Assembly: GCA_025769875.1 (NCBI GenBank)
Contig: JAGFNK010000084.1
Location: forward strand, 1 to 64,000
DNA length: 64,000 nucleotides
Origin: Russula earlei
Taxonomy: Eukaryota > Basidiomycota > Agaricomycetes > Russulales > Russulaceae
Direction of reading: 5' to 3'
Positions 33,887-45,133 of the stretch are shown one piece after another. The notes below the pieces were generated by a model. It was given only the letters and a program-made list of their open reading frames with translations. It ran no database searches and was not told where the DNA came from. Positions within the stretch are counted from its first letter, which is position 1; every line of letters starts with the position of its first letter. The position numbers and the translations under genes were made by a program.

Positions 33887-36800
33887 ATGCCGACTTCTAA
33901 ACGTGCAGGAAAAAAGAGGACAGAAAATGTGCGCTCAACTGCCGTCGCTGGATTGATCGTTTCGCTCTCCGTCCTCAAGGAGACCACAGTTGCGATTCCT
34001 CCTCCAGCAGGATCTATCATAAAGGGATCCCTGATTGGACTACTTCAAGTCGTTGACATCGTCCAGGTAATCTATGCCACTACGACAACCGAGAAATGGT
34101 CTGATATCGTCATACCCCAGACCACGGCCAACAACATTAACGACATCGACGAGCTGATCGGCCGCGTGAACACCCTGGAACAATCCGTTTTCAGGCCGCT
34201 CAAAGGCAAACAAGATATTCCGGAATCTGTGGTCGATTTCGTCACAAGGTTTTCCAAGTAATAATTCTTCTGCCTCGCTCTCAAATTGGGTGCATTCGTG
34301 GCGAGCTGATCCTGATCCCGATTCAGGTCTCTTGAAACCATCACGGATGACCTGCAAACGATCGCATCGCGTGGAAGGTTGACCCGAATTCCTCCGTAGT
34401 AGAGAAGATGCGGCCTCCATCAGGGGTCAGATAAAAGCGATCACGGGCCTCATCGAAGACTTTCTTGCAAGTTTTTCCCCTTCTTGGTCATACGGCTTGA
34501 TCAGTTTCTGATATCATCGCGAGTTTAGGCTGAAGGGGTCGTGAGCCTTCAAATCCAAGGGATTGTGCGTTATTCTCCGATATGCCAGATGTGTCTCGTT
34601 CATCTGAATTTCTTAGGAAATGCGGCGCGAGGTTCGGGAGGGGAATCAGGAAATTCAGCGCGTTGTTCGGGAGGGGGTGGTAAGTTTATTTCATTGTGAC
34701 CAATTGGATATATTTTTGACTGATAGTTCACCCAGCAAACATTCCATGATGTCCGAGGTGAGAAAACTGTGACAGTACACTGAAAATTATTATTCAACCT
34801 TGGCTTTAGTTCACGATGATCTATCCAACTTTCCTCGAGCTCACAAGGCACGCTTTAATTGTCCCGATGAGAGAAAGAGGCATGCATGTTTTAAAGACAC
34901 ACGCGAGGATCTGTTGGCCACTATCTATCAATGGATCAACTGACTCGACCGAGGCTATACAAAAACAATGCCCCGTCACTGCTCCGGTTGATCCTATTCA
35001 CGTCAACCCAAACAGGCGCCGCATCTTCTGGTTGTCTGGTGTGGCCGGTACCGGCAAGTCCACCATCGCACAAAGCGTTGCCGAGTATTGTTACAGGAAA
35101 AATTGGCTTGCCGCGAGTTTCTTCTTCTCAAGTAACGATAGCGAGCGAAACAATCCCAAGCTTGTATTCAGCTCAATTGCTCACCAACTCGGCACGACGT
35201 ACCACCAACCACTCGCGCGTTTTATGCAAGAGGCGTTTCAAAGCTGATGCAGACATTTGGTATTCTGATCCATCAAACCAATTGCTAAAGCTCATCATCG
35301 AACCGATCGAAAAGTCCAGTCAATACGGGGCAAGCATTTCCATCACCGGCTGTCATCGTGTTAGATGCCCTCGATGAGTGCAAAGATGATGACGCGACCT
35401 CATTTCATCGTTTCGGTGCTTTCGGCCCACATTGAACGCCTTCCGTTCTCCATTTTCCTCACGAGTCGACCCGAGCCTAAACTGCACGTGCCATCCATCC
35501 CTCCTCATCTCCAGTCACATACACATGCGCTCTTCCATCACGAGATTCCAAAATCGTCTGTAGACCATGACATAGAAATCTTCTTGTTGCAAGAGCTCAC
35601 TCATGTTGGGTCCCGCGACCGTGGCCTCCGAGGACGTGATTGGTTTACTCCGGGCGATGTCCGCACACTCGTCCAACTGTCAGGTGGATTATTTATATTT
35701 GCTGCCACCGCAATTCGATTTATCGAAGATCCTAATATCCTAAACCCGTGGGGACAGCTCCGTGACCTGGTCTCTGCCACACAAATCCCTGGGCAGTCGA
35801 ATCAGTCTCCTTATCACCATCTAGACCAGCTGTACCTCACTGTCTTGCATAATGCATTTCCGCCATCATCATCCCATCCAGACACACTGGGTCGCCTGCG
35901 AAGGGTTCTTGGTTGCGTTGTTGTACTCTGTAACCCTCTCTCTGAACATTCGATATCATCATTGCTCTGCGACGATCCAAGCAAAGATATTCCGATAGAA
36001 AGCATTCTCCAGCAATTGGAATCAATCGTCATCATTCCTTCGGACTCTGGGGCTGTCCAAGTGATGCATGCATCCTTCCAAGATTTTATCGTTGATCCGA
36101 ACCGCTGCAAAGAGCAAGAATATCGCATTGATACCTCAGTGCACCACGGCTATCTCGCCATCGATTGTCTGAAGAAACTAAACAGGCTTCACCGGGATAT
36201 GTGCCAGATCGGAGACTATTCAAGATTGAACAACGAAATTGGAGATATCTCAAAAAGAATTAAAGAAAACATTCCGCTCGCGATGCAATACGCCTGCCGT
36301 CATTGGCAGATCATGTAGCAATTCGCAGCCATCGGACGAGCTGTTTGATGTCTTGAAAACATTCTGTTTCGATCACAGTTTGTACTGGGTCGAGGCTCTG
36401 AGTTTGATGGACTCGCTAGATGTGGCCATTCCGGCACTGCAACTTGCTCGGACAAAGATTATCAGTGAGTTGTCTTGATTTTGGTGTGGACCAGTTCATG
36501 ACATCATTATAGATGTTGGCCGACGTCAGGCTTCCAATTAGGCATCATTGATATGCTGTATGATCTTGAACGGTTTACGCTTGAGTTCTTTGATCCCATC
36601 AGCGTTGCGGCCCTGCATGTCTACCACTCTGCCCTTCCATTCGCCCCACTGGGACTCCAAAATCCGTGCACACTTCCGCGGAGACTTGAAGATTCTGTTA
36701 CGGTCTTGAATGGGATGGAACAATCATGGAATGCGGAGCTGAGAAGCGATGGAGGGTCACAAAGATTGGGTCTTCGCCATCGCGTTTTCGCCAGACGGCA

Positions 36801-38500
36801 CCCGAATTGTCTCTGGGTCAAGGGATCGCACAGTCCGGAATCTGGGACACGAATACTGGCGCCACCGTCAAGGTCCTCGAGGGCCACAAAGATTCGGTCA
36901 GAGCCGTCGCGTTTTCGCCAGACGGCACTCGGATTGTCTCTGCGTCTTCGGATCGCACAGTCCGGATCTGGGACACGAGTACCTGGCACCACCGTCAAGA
37001 CCCTGGAGGGCCACAAACATTCTGTCACAGCCAGTCGTGTTTTCGCCAGATGGCACCCGGATCGTCTCTGGGTCAGACGATCGGCACAGTCCGGATCTGG
37101 GACACGAGTACCGGCGCCACCGTCATGACCCTCGAGGGCCACAAAGATTCGGTCAGAGCCGTCGCGTTTTCACCAGATGGCACCCGGATTGTCTCTGGGT
37201 CACGCGATCGCACAGTCCGGATCTGGGACACGAGTACTGGCGCCACCAGTCCAGACCCTTCGAGGGCCACAATGATTCGGTTCAGAGCCGTCGCGTTTTC
37301 GCCAGACGGCTCCTGGATTGTCTCTGCGTCTTCGGATCGCACAGTCCGGATCTGGGACACGAGTCCTGGTGCCACCGTCAAGGCCCTCGAGGGCCACAAA
37401 GATTCGGTCACAACCGTCGCGTTTTCGCCAGACGGCACCCGGATTGTCTCTGGGTCAGACGATCGCACAGTCCGGATCTGGGACACGAGTACTGGCCGCC
37501 ACCGTCAAGACCCTCGAGGGCCACAAAGATTGCGTCACAGCCGTCGCGTTTTCGCCAGAGGGCACCCGGATTGTCTCTGGGTCAGACGATCGCACAGTCC
37601 GGAATATGGGACACGAGTACTGACGCCACCGTCAAGGCCCTCGAGGGCCACAAAGATTTGGTCTTCGCCGTCGCGTTTTCGCCAGATGGCACCCGGATTG
37701 TCTCTGGGTATTCGGATCGCACAGTCCGGATCTGGGACACGATTACTGGCGCCATCGTCAAGACCCTCGAGGGCCCCAAAGGTTCGGTCAGAGCCGTCGC
37801 GTTTTCGCCAGATGGCACCCGGATTGTCTCTGGGTCTTCGGATCGCACAGTCCGGATCTGGGACACGAGTACTGGCGCCACCGTCAAGACCCTCGAGGGC
37901 CACAAAGATTGGGTCAGAGCCGTCGCGTTTTCGCCAGACGGCACCCGGATTGTCTCTGGGTCAGACGATCGCACAGTCCGGATCTGGGATACGAGTCCTG
38001 GCGCCACTGTCATGACCCTCGAGGGCCACAAAGATTCGGTCTTCGCCGTCGCGTTTTCGCCCGACGGCACCCGGATTGTCTCTGGGTCTTGGGATGACAC
38101 AGTCCGGATCTGGGACACGTTTACTGGCGCCACCGTCAAGACCCTCGAGGGCCAGGGAGATTCGTTCACAGCCGTCGCGTTTTCGCCAGATGGCACCCGG
38201 ATTGTCTCTGGGTCAAGGGATCGCACAGTCCGGATCTGGGACACGAGTACTGGTGCCGCCATCCAGACCCTCGAGAGCGACTGGACATCAGTCCGTGCCA
38301 TTGCGATACATGGTTTGTATTGCAGTATTGATGGGTGGGTCTTTAAAACTCATGGCACTCATACCACGAGACTCTGTTGGGTCCCCGTGTCTTGCAGGCC
38401 AGAACGTCAAGATTCATACAAGTCTAGTCTAGTATTATGTTTACGAGGTCGCACCGTTATCCTGCACTTCCCACCCAGTCAGTTATCGCAGCTGTCTTAA
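33887..38500 (+). pseudogene. NACHT-WD40 STAND protein, copy B, frame broken by single-base insertions
   Basis: A paralogue of copy A in all parts. The N-terminal block (33,887-34,261) is open and begins MPTSKRAGKKRTEN. NACHT follows with Walker A GVAGTGKST (about 35,039-35,065) and VIVRC.../LDALDEC in different frames at 35,360. There are 12 WD40 units, one fewer than copy A, plus the same closing unit and C terminus. Against copy A, frame breaks near 34,940, 35,237, 35,318, 35,404 and in the first seven WD40 units are almost all one extra base; two bases are missing near 36,310. WD40 units 8-12 are open. Either the gene is dead or the assembly contains insertion errors; if corrected the gene would be complete. 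Confidence 0.8.
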
Positions 38501-39077
38501 GTGGCTAAGATGACATTCGAGTGGACTTCTGGCGCTGCGCCTTTATTTAATACATCTTACGTGCCAGTTCTACTTCAGCGCATATAGTCATATTTCTTGT
38601 GAAAGAGAGGACCAATTGTTGCAATTGTAGTTGCCTTCCAGATTAGGCTTACCAGTGTAACTGTGTAAGTCGGCACTTGTAGCGTGCTGGTGCTGCCAAG
38701 AGGAAAGGTTTGTTCGCCCGAGAGGGAACGAGTAGACTCGGTACGGACGTGAGGAGGGAAAACACAGGCGAGAAAAAGGCCTGCATCGATTCGGGTCTGT
38801 GAGCGACTAGGTGGATAGCCAATCAGGCGAGACTGGAACACGTGGAACAAGAGCACGACCGAGATCCAAATTACAAATGACGAGTGAGACTGTTGCAATG
38901 CACGAACGACGTGGATTGAGAAATGAGCGTCCGATAAGATTCTACCGGACCGCCGCTTGTACTATGATGCCATATCATTGTGTTTCGGCACTAACGCAGC
39001 ACACCCGATTCTTGTAAGAGGTTATCCCAGCTTGACCTTTCTTTCCCAGAGGATCAGTAGAATCCACCGCTTCGCAA

Positions 39078-40341
39078 TGCTAACAGCACGATCACGATAC
39101 TTTACTCCTCCTGAATCTCTTGTTCCCCAACAAGATCCTGCCTTTGCCCGTCAACAGTTACAGCACACCCTTGCCACACTCACCACCCAGTACCCTCCAT
39201 CTTCCTTCAGCGACAATGAAGCGAGGGGGGGATTCTACCACGGTGTGCTTGGTATTGCACTTCTCTTCACCGCCTCCACACCTTGTACCCTGCCTCATCC
39301 TCCGAGTCAGGACCTCCGCATCCACGATCAAAGCTGCCACGAATGGTTCCTCTCCTATTATCAGCGAGCCCTTCGTTTTTCCCACTGGCATACGACCGAT
39401 GCACCCTCTGTTCTTCCCTCCTCCGACACCCAACAAATGTGGCATCATAAACGATACGTTGGCGCTTTTGGCGCTCGGCTGCGCAGCAGCATCTCCTTCA
39501 GACGCACTCGCCATGGCGCAGCAACTTTGCGCGTTCGCTCCTGCCCTGACTGACGACACCGCGCTCGAGGAAGGGGGAGAAGCAAGCAACGAATGGCTCT
39601 ACGGACGCGCGGGATACCTCTATCACCTGCGTCTCGCCAGATCTCTCCTCCTCTCTCGTCCCTCATCCTCCCGAGCAACAGATCATCCGCCAGATCGACT
39701 CCACCACCCGACGCGTCATCCGCGCCATCCTCGCCTCTTCGCCGCGGCGGCGCCCGCGAACGTGGACATGGCACGGCACAAACTACCTCGGAGCCGTGCA
39801 CGGCACCGTCGGCATCCTCACCCAGATCGTGCTCTCCGACCCGTCGCGCGCTCCCGACCTCGAACCGGACCTCGCCCACCTCCTCTCGCGCCAAATCCCC
39901 GACGGCGGGAACTGGCCCTCCTCCCTCCCCGCCTCGCGCCGCAACGGCGCCGACCGTCTCGTCCAGGTGTGCCACGGCGCGCCCGGCGTCGTCCTCTCCC
40001 TCCTCTCCCTCAGGCCCCACTTCCCCGACCGGGCGAGGCAGATCGACGGCGCCGTCGCCGCGGCGAGGGACGGCTGCATCCGCGGGCGAGGCATGCTCAC
40101 CAAGGAACCCTGCCTCTGCCACGGCATGTCCGGAAACGCGCTGGCGACCGGGGACCCCGCCCATCGCGACACCTTTCTCGTCCACGCCACGGAACGGCGG
40201 ATCCGGCGACTCGTTCGAGACGGTCGTGTGACCCCGTCGGATCACCCGGCGGGGCTGTGGACCGGTATGGCGGGGAGGGCGTGGGCGTGGGCCATGGCCG
40301 ACCGAGGCGGGGCGACGCTTCTCGCATACAACGACATCTGA
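39078..40341 (+). pseudogene. LanC-like (LANCL family) protein, full length but frameshifted
   Basis: Start MLTARSRYFTPPESL. Family blocks in order: ARGGFYHGVLGIALLF; HDQSCHEWFLSYYQRALRFS; KCGIINDTLALLALG; SNEWLYGRAGYLYHLRLARS; AVHGTVGILTQ; VQVCHGAPGVVLSLLSLRPHF; KEPCLCHGMSGNAL; GLWTGMAGRAWAWA; end LLAYNDI. The Cys and Cys-His of the two CHG blocks are the zinc ligands of LanC enzymes. Eukaryotic LANCL proteins add glutathione to dehydroamino acids in damaged proteins; the substrate of the fungal branch is not shown here. Single-base changes near 39,270, 39,309, 39,416 and 39,658 (three extra bases, one missing) split the frame. The last part, from 39,796, is open. It may be a real gene with sequence errors. 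Confidence 0.8.
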
Positions 40342-40342
40342 G

Positions 40343-40363
40343 CCCCCCCCCCCCCCCCCCCCC
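40343..40363 (+). repeat. Run of 21 C directly after the LanC stop codon
   Basis: A homopolymer of 21 cytosines follows the TGA by two bases. Copy A has only CCC at the same place (after 23,969). Such a run is prone to length variation and sequencing error. Confidence 0.95.
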
Positions 40364-40930
40364 GTCGATCGATGTTTTCGATCGTTGGTTTGTTGTACAG
40401 TATGTTGTAGCCTGACATCCACATGTAGTGTAACAACAGAGATTCGATTTTGCGAAGCTCCGTCGCGGCGAAACGGTGCGGTCAGCGCATCTCTCGGCGA
40501 AGCTGCTGTATCAAACCGACCGACTTTCAGTTCCGTCAGTAACCCACGGGCCAAGAGTCAAATATCAATATTATTTTTCTTCTTCCGAGCCACAAGCTCT
40601 TCAGGAAACATATTATAAAAGGAATCGTGATATGTGCTGTGTCGTGACGCGTTCGTGTATTCCGTATCGTGGGTCATATCGCCGTCCCGTCCGTCCGAGG
40701 CGGCGTTCTCAACATGCGTCGTCGCCCGTAACGACCCGCGTTACGGTCCTCGTCGTCGTCGTCGTCACGCTCGTGGTCGTTATCAAGGTCGTCACCCCGC
40801 CGTGCCGGACGGCTTCGGTGCTCGAGATGGGCGGGTTCTTCACGACCTGCTCGCGGCGCGGCGCGCGCAGTCGCCAGTACGTGCTCATCGCGTTCGCGTC
40901 CTTGGTCAGGAAAAGCTACATCGTCCCCTG

Positions 40931-42872
40931 TCAGACACGGAGAGGACACGGAGGCCGAGGAAAAATGCCGAAACGTACCGGCGCCCCCGCGTAGCCGCCC
41001 TTGAGGCCGAGGGCCATGTCGTAGCGCGGCAGTCGTATGCTACCATAAAATCGGGCAAGTTTAGCGACCCACGGTAGCACAACCGACCACAACATTCACG
41101 CACCGCGCGTACACGTCCTCGTCTTCGTCCTCGCCGTCCTCCGTGCTGCCGTTATCCATGACTTCCATCTCCCAGCACGTCGGGAAGTCCCCGGTGACGA
41201 CTTCCACGCTCGTTTCCGCATGGAGCCCCTGCAGGTCCTCGAGCACAAGGAAGGTCCCGCTGCTGACGTTCTTGATGGTAAAACCGGAGCCACAGGGATG
41301 GAACTCCCACTATACGATGCGTGTGGGGGTGTGTGGGGGTAGCAACCGTCAGCTCCCGGTTTCGCGACCCTGAAGCAGCAGGTGGCAAAGAGATACCCAA
41401 ACACTCACCCGCTGGTTCTCCCATCCGTGCGACCCGAACCCGATCGGCGACCGGTTGTCCTCGCCGGACAGATCGAGCGCCATCCCCCAGCGTACATCCG
41501 TCGCCGTATAGACGCCCTGTTCGAATCTTCGCATTGGCTTCTGAAGAGCCGGGGGCATGACGCGGCGCGCCGCAAGCCTGGTCGCACGCTCCGGTCGTGA
41601 TTCCCGCTGTGGCGCCGGGCCTGGTGGAGGCGGAGGCGGCGGTGCGGGGAGCAACAGCCGAGAGAACGGTGGCGAGTTCTCCGCGAGGTTTTCTTCGTCT
41701 TGCGGGCCCGAGTATGTGGGCTGCGCCTCGACGCCTCCCCAGTGCACGTGCTTACCTGGGGCGCGAGCGTTCAAGCGGTGCATGGTGCGCTCTTCGTCGT
41801 CTTGGGTGCCGTACCCTTGGTCTTCGGGATCGCCGGTCACGGGGAACGGGACCGGCGACGCGATTCGAGGATCGTCGAGGGCGGGGTGTGGGGTGTCTGG
41901 ACGCGGGAATTCAATAGAGGATGAGAGTTGCTCGGACAGCGTGTCGGAAACTTCTTCAAGCTCCCTGGAGATGGGATGCGAAGGAACGAGGGGTACCTGG
42001 TCGAGAGGACGCTCCTCCGCGACGACGGGATCCTCCTGGAGGATTGGCGCCGACTCCTCGGAGGCCTGGGCTTCGCTCCAGTTCATGACCTCTTCCTCAG
42101 GCTCCTCGACAGAAACTTGAGATTGCTCCGGTTCGACGACCTGCTCCTCGGGGACGGTCTCAAGTCCCTTCATAGCACCCGGTTCCTGTGGGGAGGGGTC
42201 AACCTCCGGGCCTTCAAGCGTCTCGAGCTTCTCAACGACCTTCTCAAGTGGAAGAAGCTCTGTCGGTTCCTCTACTACCAGACCTGGCTCGTCCACAAGG
42301 GTCTCCGTGGTCGGCTCCGACGAATGGAGGAGGGTAGAGACCTCGCTCTCGCTGTCCCCCTGCCCTAGCCCCGGCGGGAAGCGCAACTCGTCCAGCGGGC
42401 CAGACTCGGCGTCTTCGTATATCGTCATGTTGCGTTCGCGCCCCACCCGTGCTTCTTCCTCGAGCGCGCGCTGCTCCTGACGACGTTCCATCGTCTCCCT
42501 CGCGATATCCTCTGCGCGGTCACGCAGGGCACCGATCGCACGTTCCATGGCCGCTCGAGCAGCTGCCCAGTCCGTGCGGAAGGTCGACTGTCCATCAGCG
42601 GGTCCTTCGAGCTCACCGGGCATGACCTCGCCGACATCCTGTTCTTGGGCTTCCTCCCGCTGAGCGGGCACCCACGGCTTGGGAGCGCGCGGCGCCGGGG
42701 ACGGAAGAGGGGCAGCCGTTGCGGGCTGGGCCATGGAGACAAGTGACTGCCCTCGCATAAGGGCGAGCGCATCGCGCGGGGGCGGAGAATGAGCCCGCGG
42801 TGGCACACGCGGCGGCCGGGGTGGCTCGGGCGGAGGCGTCGAGGGGCGGGAGGAGCTTGGTTGGTTGCCCAT
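40931..42872 (-). CDS. Beta-trefoil (ricin-B type) lectin-like protein with long disordered N terminus
   Basis: I chose MGNQPSSS at 42,872 over a Met 7 codons earlier. Exon 1 runs to 41,409, an intron to 41,310, exon 2 from 41,309 to near 41,100, and a last exon ends PRPPCPLRV with TGA at 40,931-40,933. Residues 1 to about 430 are Pro-, Glu- and Ser-rich with short acidic helices. The folded part begins GVYTATDVRWGMALDLSGEDN and continues GWENQ, then WEFHPCGSGFTIKNVSSGTFLVLEDLQ and WEMEVMDNG, typical of fungal ricin-B-like beta-trefoil domains that bind glycans or proteins. There is no enzymatic A-chain-like part. MGNQPSS fits an N-myristoylation consensus. Copy A keeps only the 3' end. The region 40,450-40,930 shows no convincing gene. 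Confidence 0.72.
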
Positions 42873-43720
42873 TCTGTCGTCCGCTGGAAGCAAAGGTGGT
42901 GGTGGTGGGAGTGGTGGGAGTGAAGTGTGCGGGTGTTGGGGGTGCTAGTCTCGGGGAGCAGCAACGCTTTTGTGGTGGGTGGTGGTGGGATTACCTGCGC
43001 TTTGCGCGTGTATTCCCCAATGGGGGGGCCACCTGCTTGGGATTGTGAGAGGCCGGCAAGGTGTAGGCTGCATGTCGTCTGTGATTCGTGATGATGATGA
43101 GGCGGTGCGTGCATGACGCCGGTTATCCCAGCACGAGGTGGTCGCATGTCGCATTGTCCGAGTTCGCGACGGGAGCCTGCCTGATGCGTAACCGCTCTCT
43201 GGTGGCTGAGGAGCCATTGCGGCGTCGTTGGATATGCAAAGATGGGACGCGGTTGGAGCAGCAGGCAAGATGGATGGGATGGGACGGCGCCGTGCCTGGG
43301 GAGTGAGCGAAGATAACGAGTCGTGTGACCGCCATCACGCGTGGGATCGACGCCTGATATGCGAGGGGCACACGCCACACACGCCCCGTCCACACAACGA
43401 ATGCCCGTCCGACTCCACAACAAACTTGAACTTCGCGTTCTACATCGTCTATTCAACCAAAAGTGGCGGTGCAACCGGGAGAGGTGAGCGCGTGCGTGAG
43501 TGCGTGGAGGTAAGGGCTCGATCGATTGATCTATCCTCACGTGGTCCCGCACATCATACGTGAGCGGTACAGACAGCCGCTGTGCGATTTCAGATCATAC
43601 AAGCGGACTGCATATGCATAGAATCGAATTTCTCACACCCGACTCTTCGGGCCCGTCACGCAAGAATAACGACACAACACCTCAGGATTGATGGCGGTGG
43701 GCAAGGTGAGTGCATCGTGA

Positions 43721-44250
43721 TCATGCATTCTGGACCTGAAGGACCGTCGTGCTGTACGGCGGAGGTTTGTCTCTGGCGTATGTCTCGGAATGTTCGGCTG
43801 TTGGGATGGGATATGGCGTCAACGCGTCGCGAACGAGGAAAGCAACGTGTCCATCACACATATATACGACCCTCGGCCCGAGGTCGTCCATCCGGGGACG
43901 CTTCGCCTATATCGTCGAGCATTGTTGTTGGCGTTTGATAGGGCGGGGGAGCGACTTCCAAGTCCCCAGCAGCGCTCGCGGGCACCGGTACCGCATCCGG
44001 AAGACCCTCCAAGTCATCGTTACCATCCGGCGTCGCTTTCGCAGGACTGCCGACGGCGGCATCATTCGAGGTCGCTACCTCCAACTTGCCAGCCTCGTTA
44101 CGGAGCATCCGAAATAAATAAATAAAAAGGTAAAAGAGGGGGAGAGACGATGCCAGCAGTGCGCAACTGTCTCCGCGCCTGACCTCGCCTTGTGACACGC
44201 TTATAGATGAAGCCGGCGAGAATAACGGTGGTGAGAACGAGGATGACCAT
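43721..44250 (-). CDS. Small single-pass membrane protein with two PPxY motifs
   Basis: Begins MVILVLTTVILAGFIYKRVTRR: a short N terminus, one membrane helix and a basic stop-transfer stretch, so type III topology with a cytosolic tail. An intron (about 44,195-44,105) joins to AGKLEVATSNDAAVG. The tail is acidic and Pro-rich, with APPPYQTP, and after a second intron (acceptor CAG near 43,797) RDKPPPYSTTVLQVQNA and TGA at 43,721-43,723. PPxY motifs bind WW domains of Rsp5/Nedd4-type ubiquitin ligases, so an adaptor for membrane-protein ubiquitination is plausible (inference). The frame is open upstream to 44,418, so a longer start is possible. The stretch 42,900-43,700 holds no gene that I recognise. 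Confidence 0.55.
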
Positions 44251-45133
44251 GCCGTCGGCTAAAGTACCACGTCCTCTATTTATCCGTCGAGTGAGCGCTG
44301 CTGCGGACCGAGTACTACCACTCAAGTGGATAACATCTCGCAGGAGGGCAGCCGAAAGCGCCGATACCACGCAAGACGTCGGGCGCCGCTGTGTGATGAC
44401 CAAAAGCCTCCGCTTCACACATCTCGCAGTCCCAATTGAAGGTATTACATGCCCACAGCCTGGTAAGCCTCGGAGCGACGCGGAGTTCTTTCAAAGGGAA
44501 GGTGACGCTCAAATGGCTTCTCGCCTCTCACTTGCCCTTGGCTACTGGGAGACAGCGTGTGTCTATCATTGCGTCTCGAGTCAGATCTTTATCTGCTGTT
44601 ACTCTTGCAAAGTCTGGAGTCAAGTGCAACTCGGCTCCTTGGATTGGAATCTAGCAATGCACACACAACAAATTGTCTCGGCCGGGACAGAGGGACTGCA
44701 CGTCGCACGTCAGGAGGCCAAGGACACAACACTGGCCAGTGTATCCGTGGGCCGAGCGTGGGCCGAGAATATTGATGCGTACATCACCATAACATTCGGC
44801 GTGCCGACGTCTGAGCTACATCCGTCCCAACACGTTTGTGAGAAAATACGGGGAAATGAACCTGAGTGACAGCAGAGTGTAAGACGGCTAAGGTCTACGT
44901 GGAGATCTGTATCACACGGCTGAAAAGCTTATAAACAAGACGTCGATGACTTGGAAGAGAGGACGAGCTACTCGGAGAGTTTCCTTCAGACCTGGATTAC
45001 GAGACACCTGAGAAGTACTTCGAACGATGAGGCATTTCTGAAGTCGTTCGCACCCGTGCGAGCCACTCCTCGCATTCGTCGGTCTTCCGCTGAGATATTT
45101 CAGGATATCAAAAACAAACAAAAACACGGCGTT

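Noticed and set aside
39120..40415. A 431-codon frame over the LanC gene and a 369-codon frame on the opposite strand
   Set aside because: The plus-strand frame mixes true LanC blocks with out-of-frame Arg/Pro-rich sequence; the minus frame reflects high GC. LanC motifs are split over three frames by single-base changes.
44207..44869. A 220-codon plus-strand frame
   Set aside because: It has no recognised motif and overlaps the minus-strand membrane-protein gene, which has consistent introns, a membrane helix and PPxY motifs.
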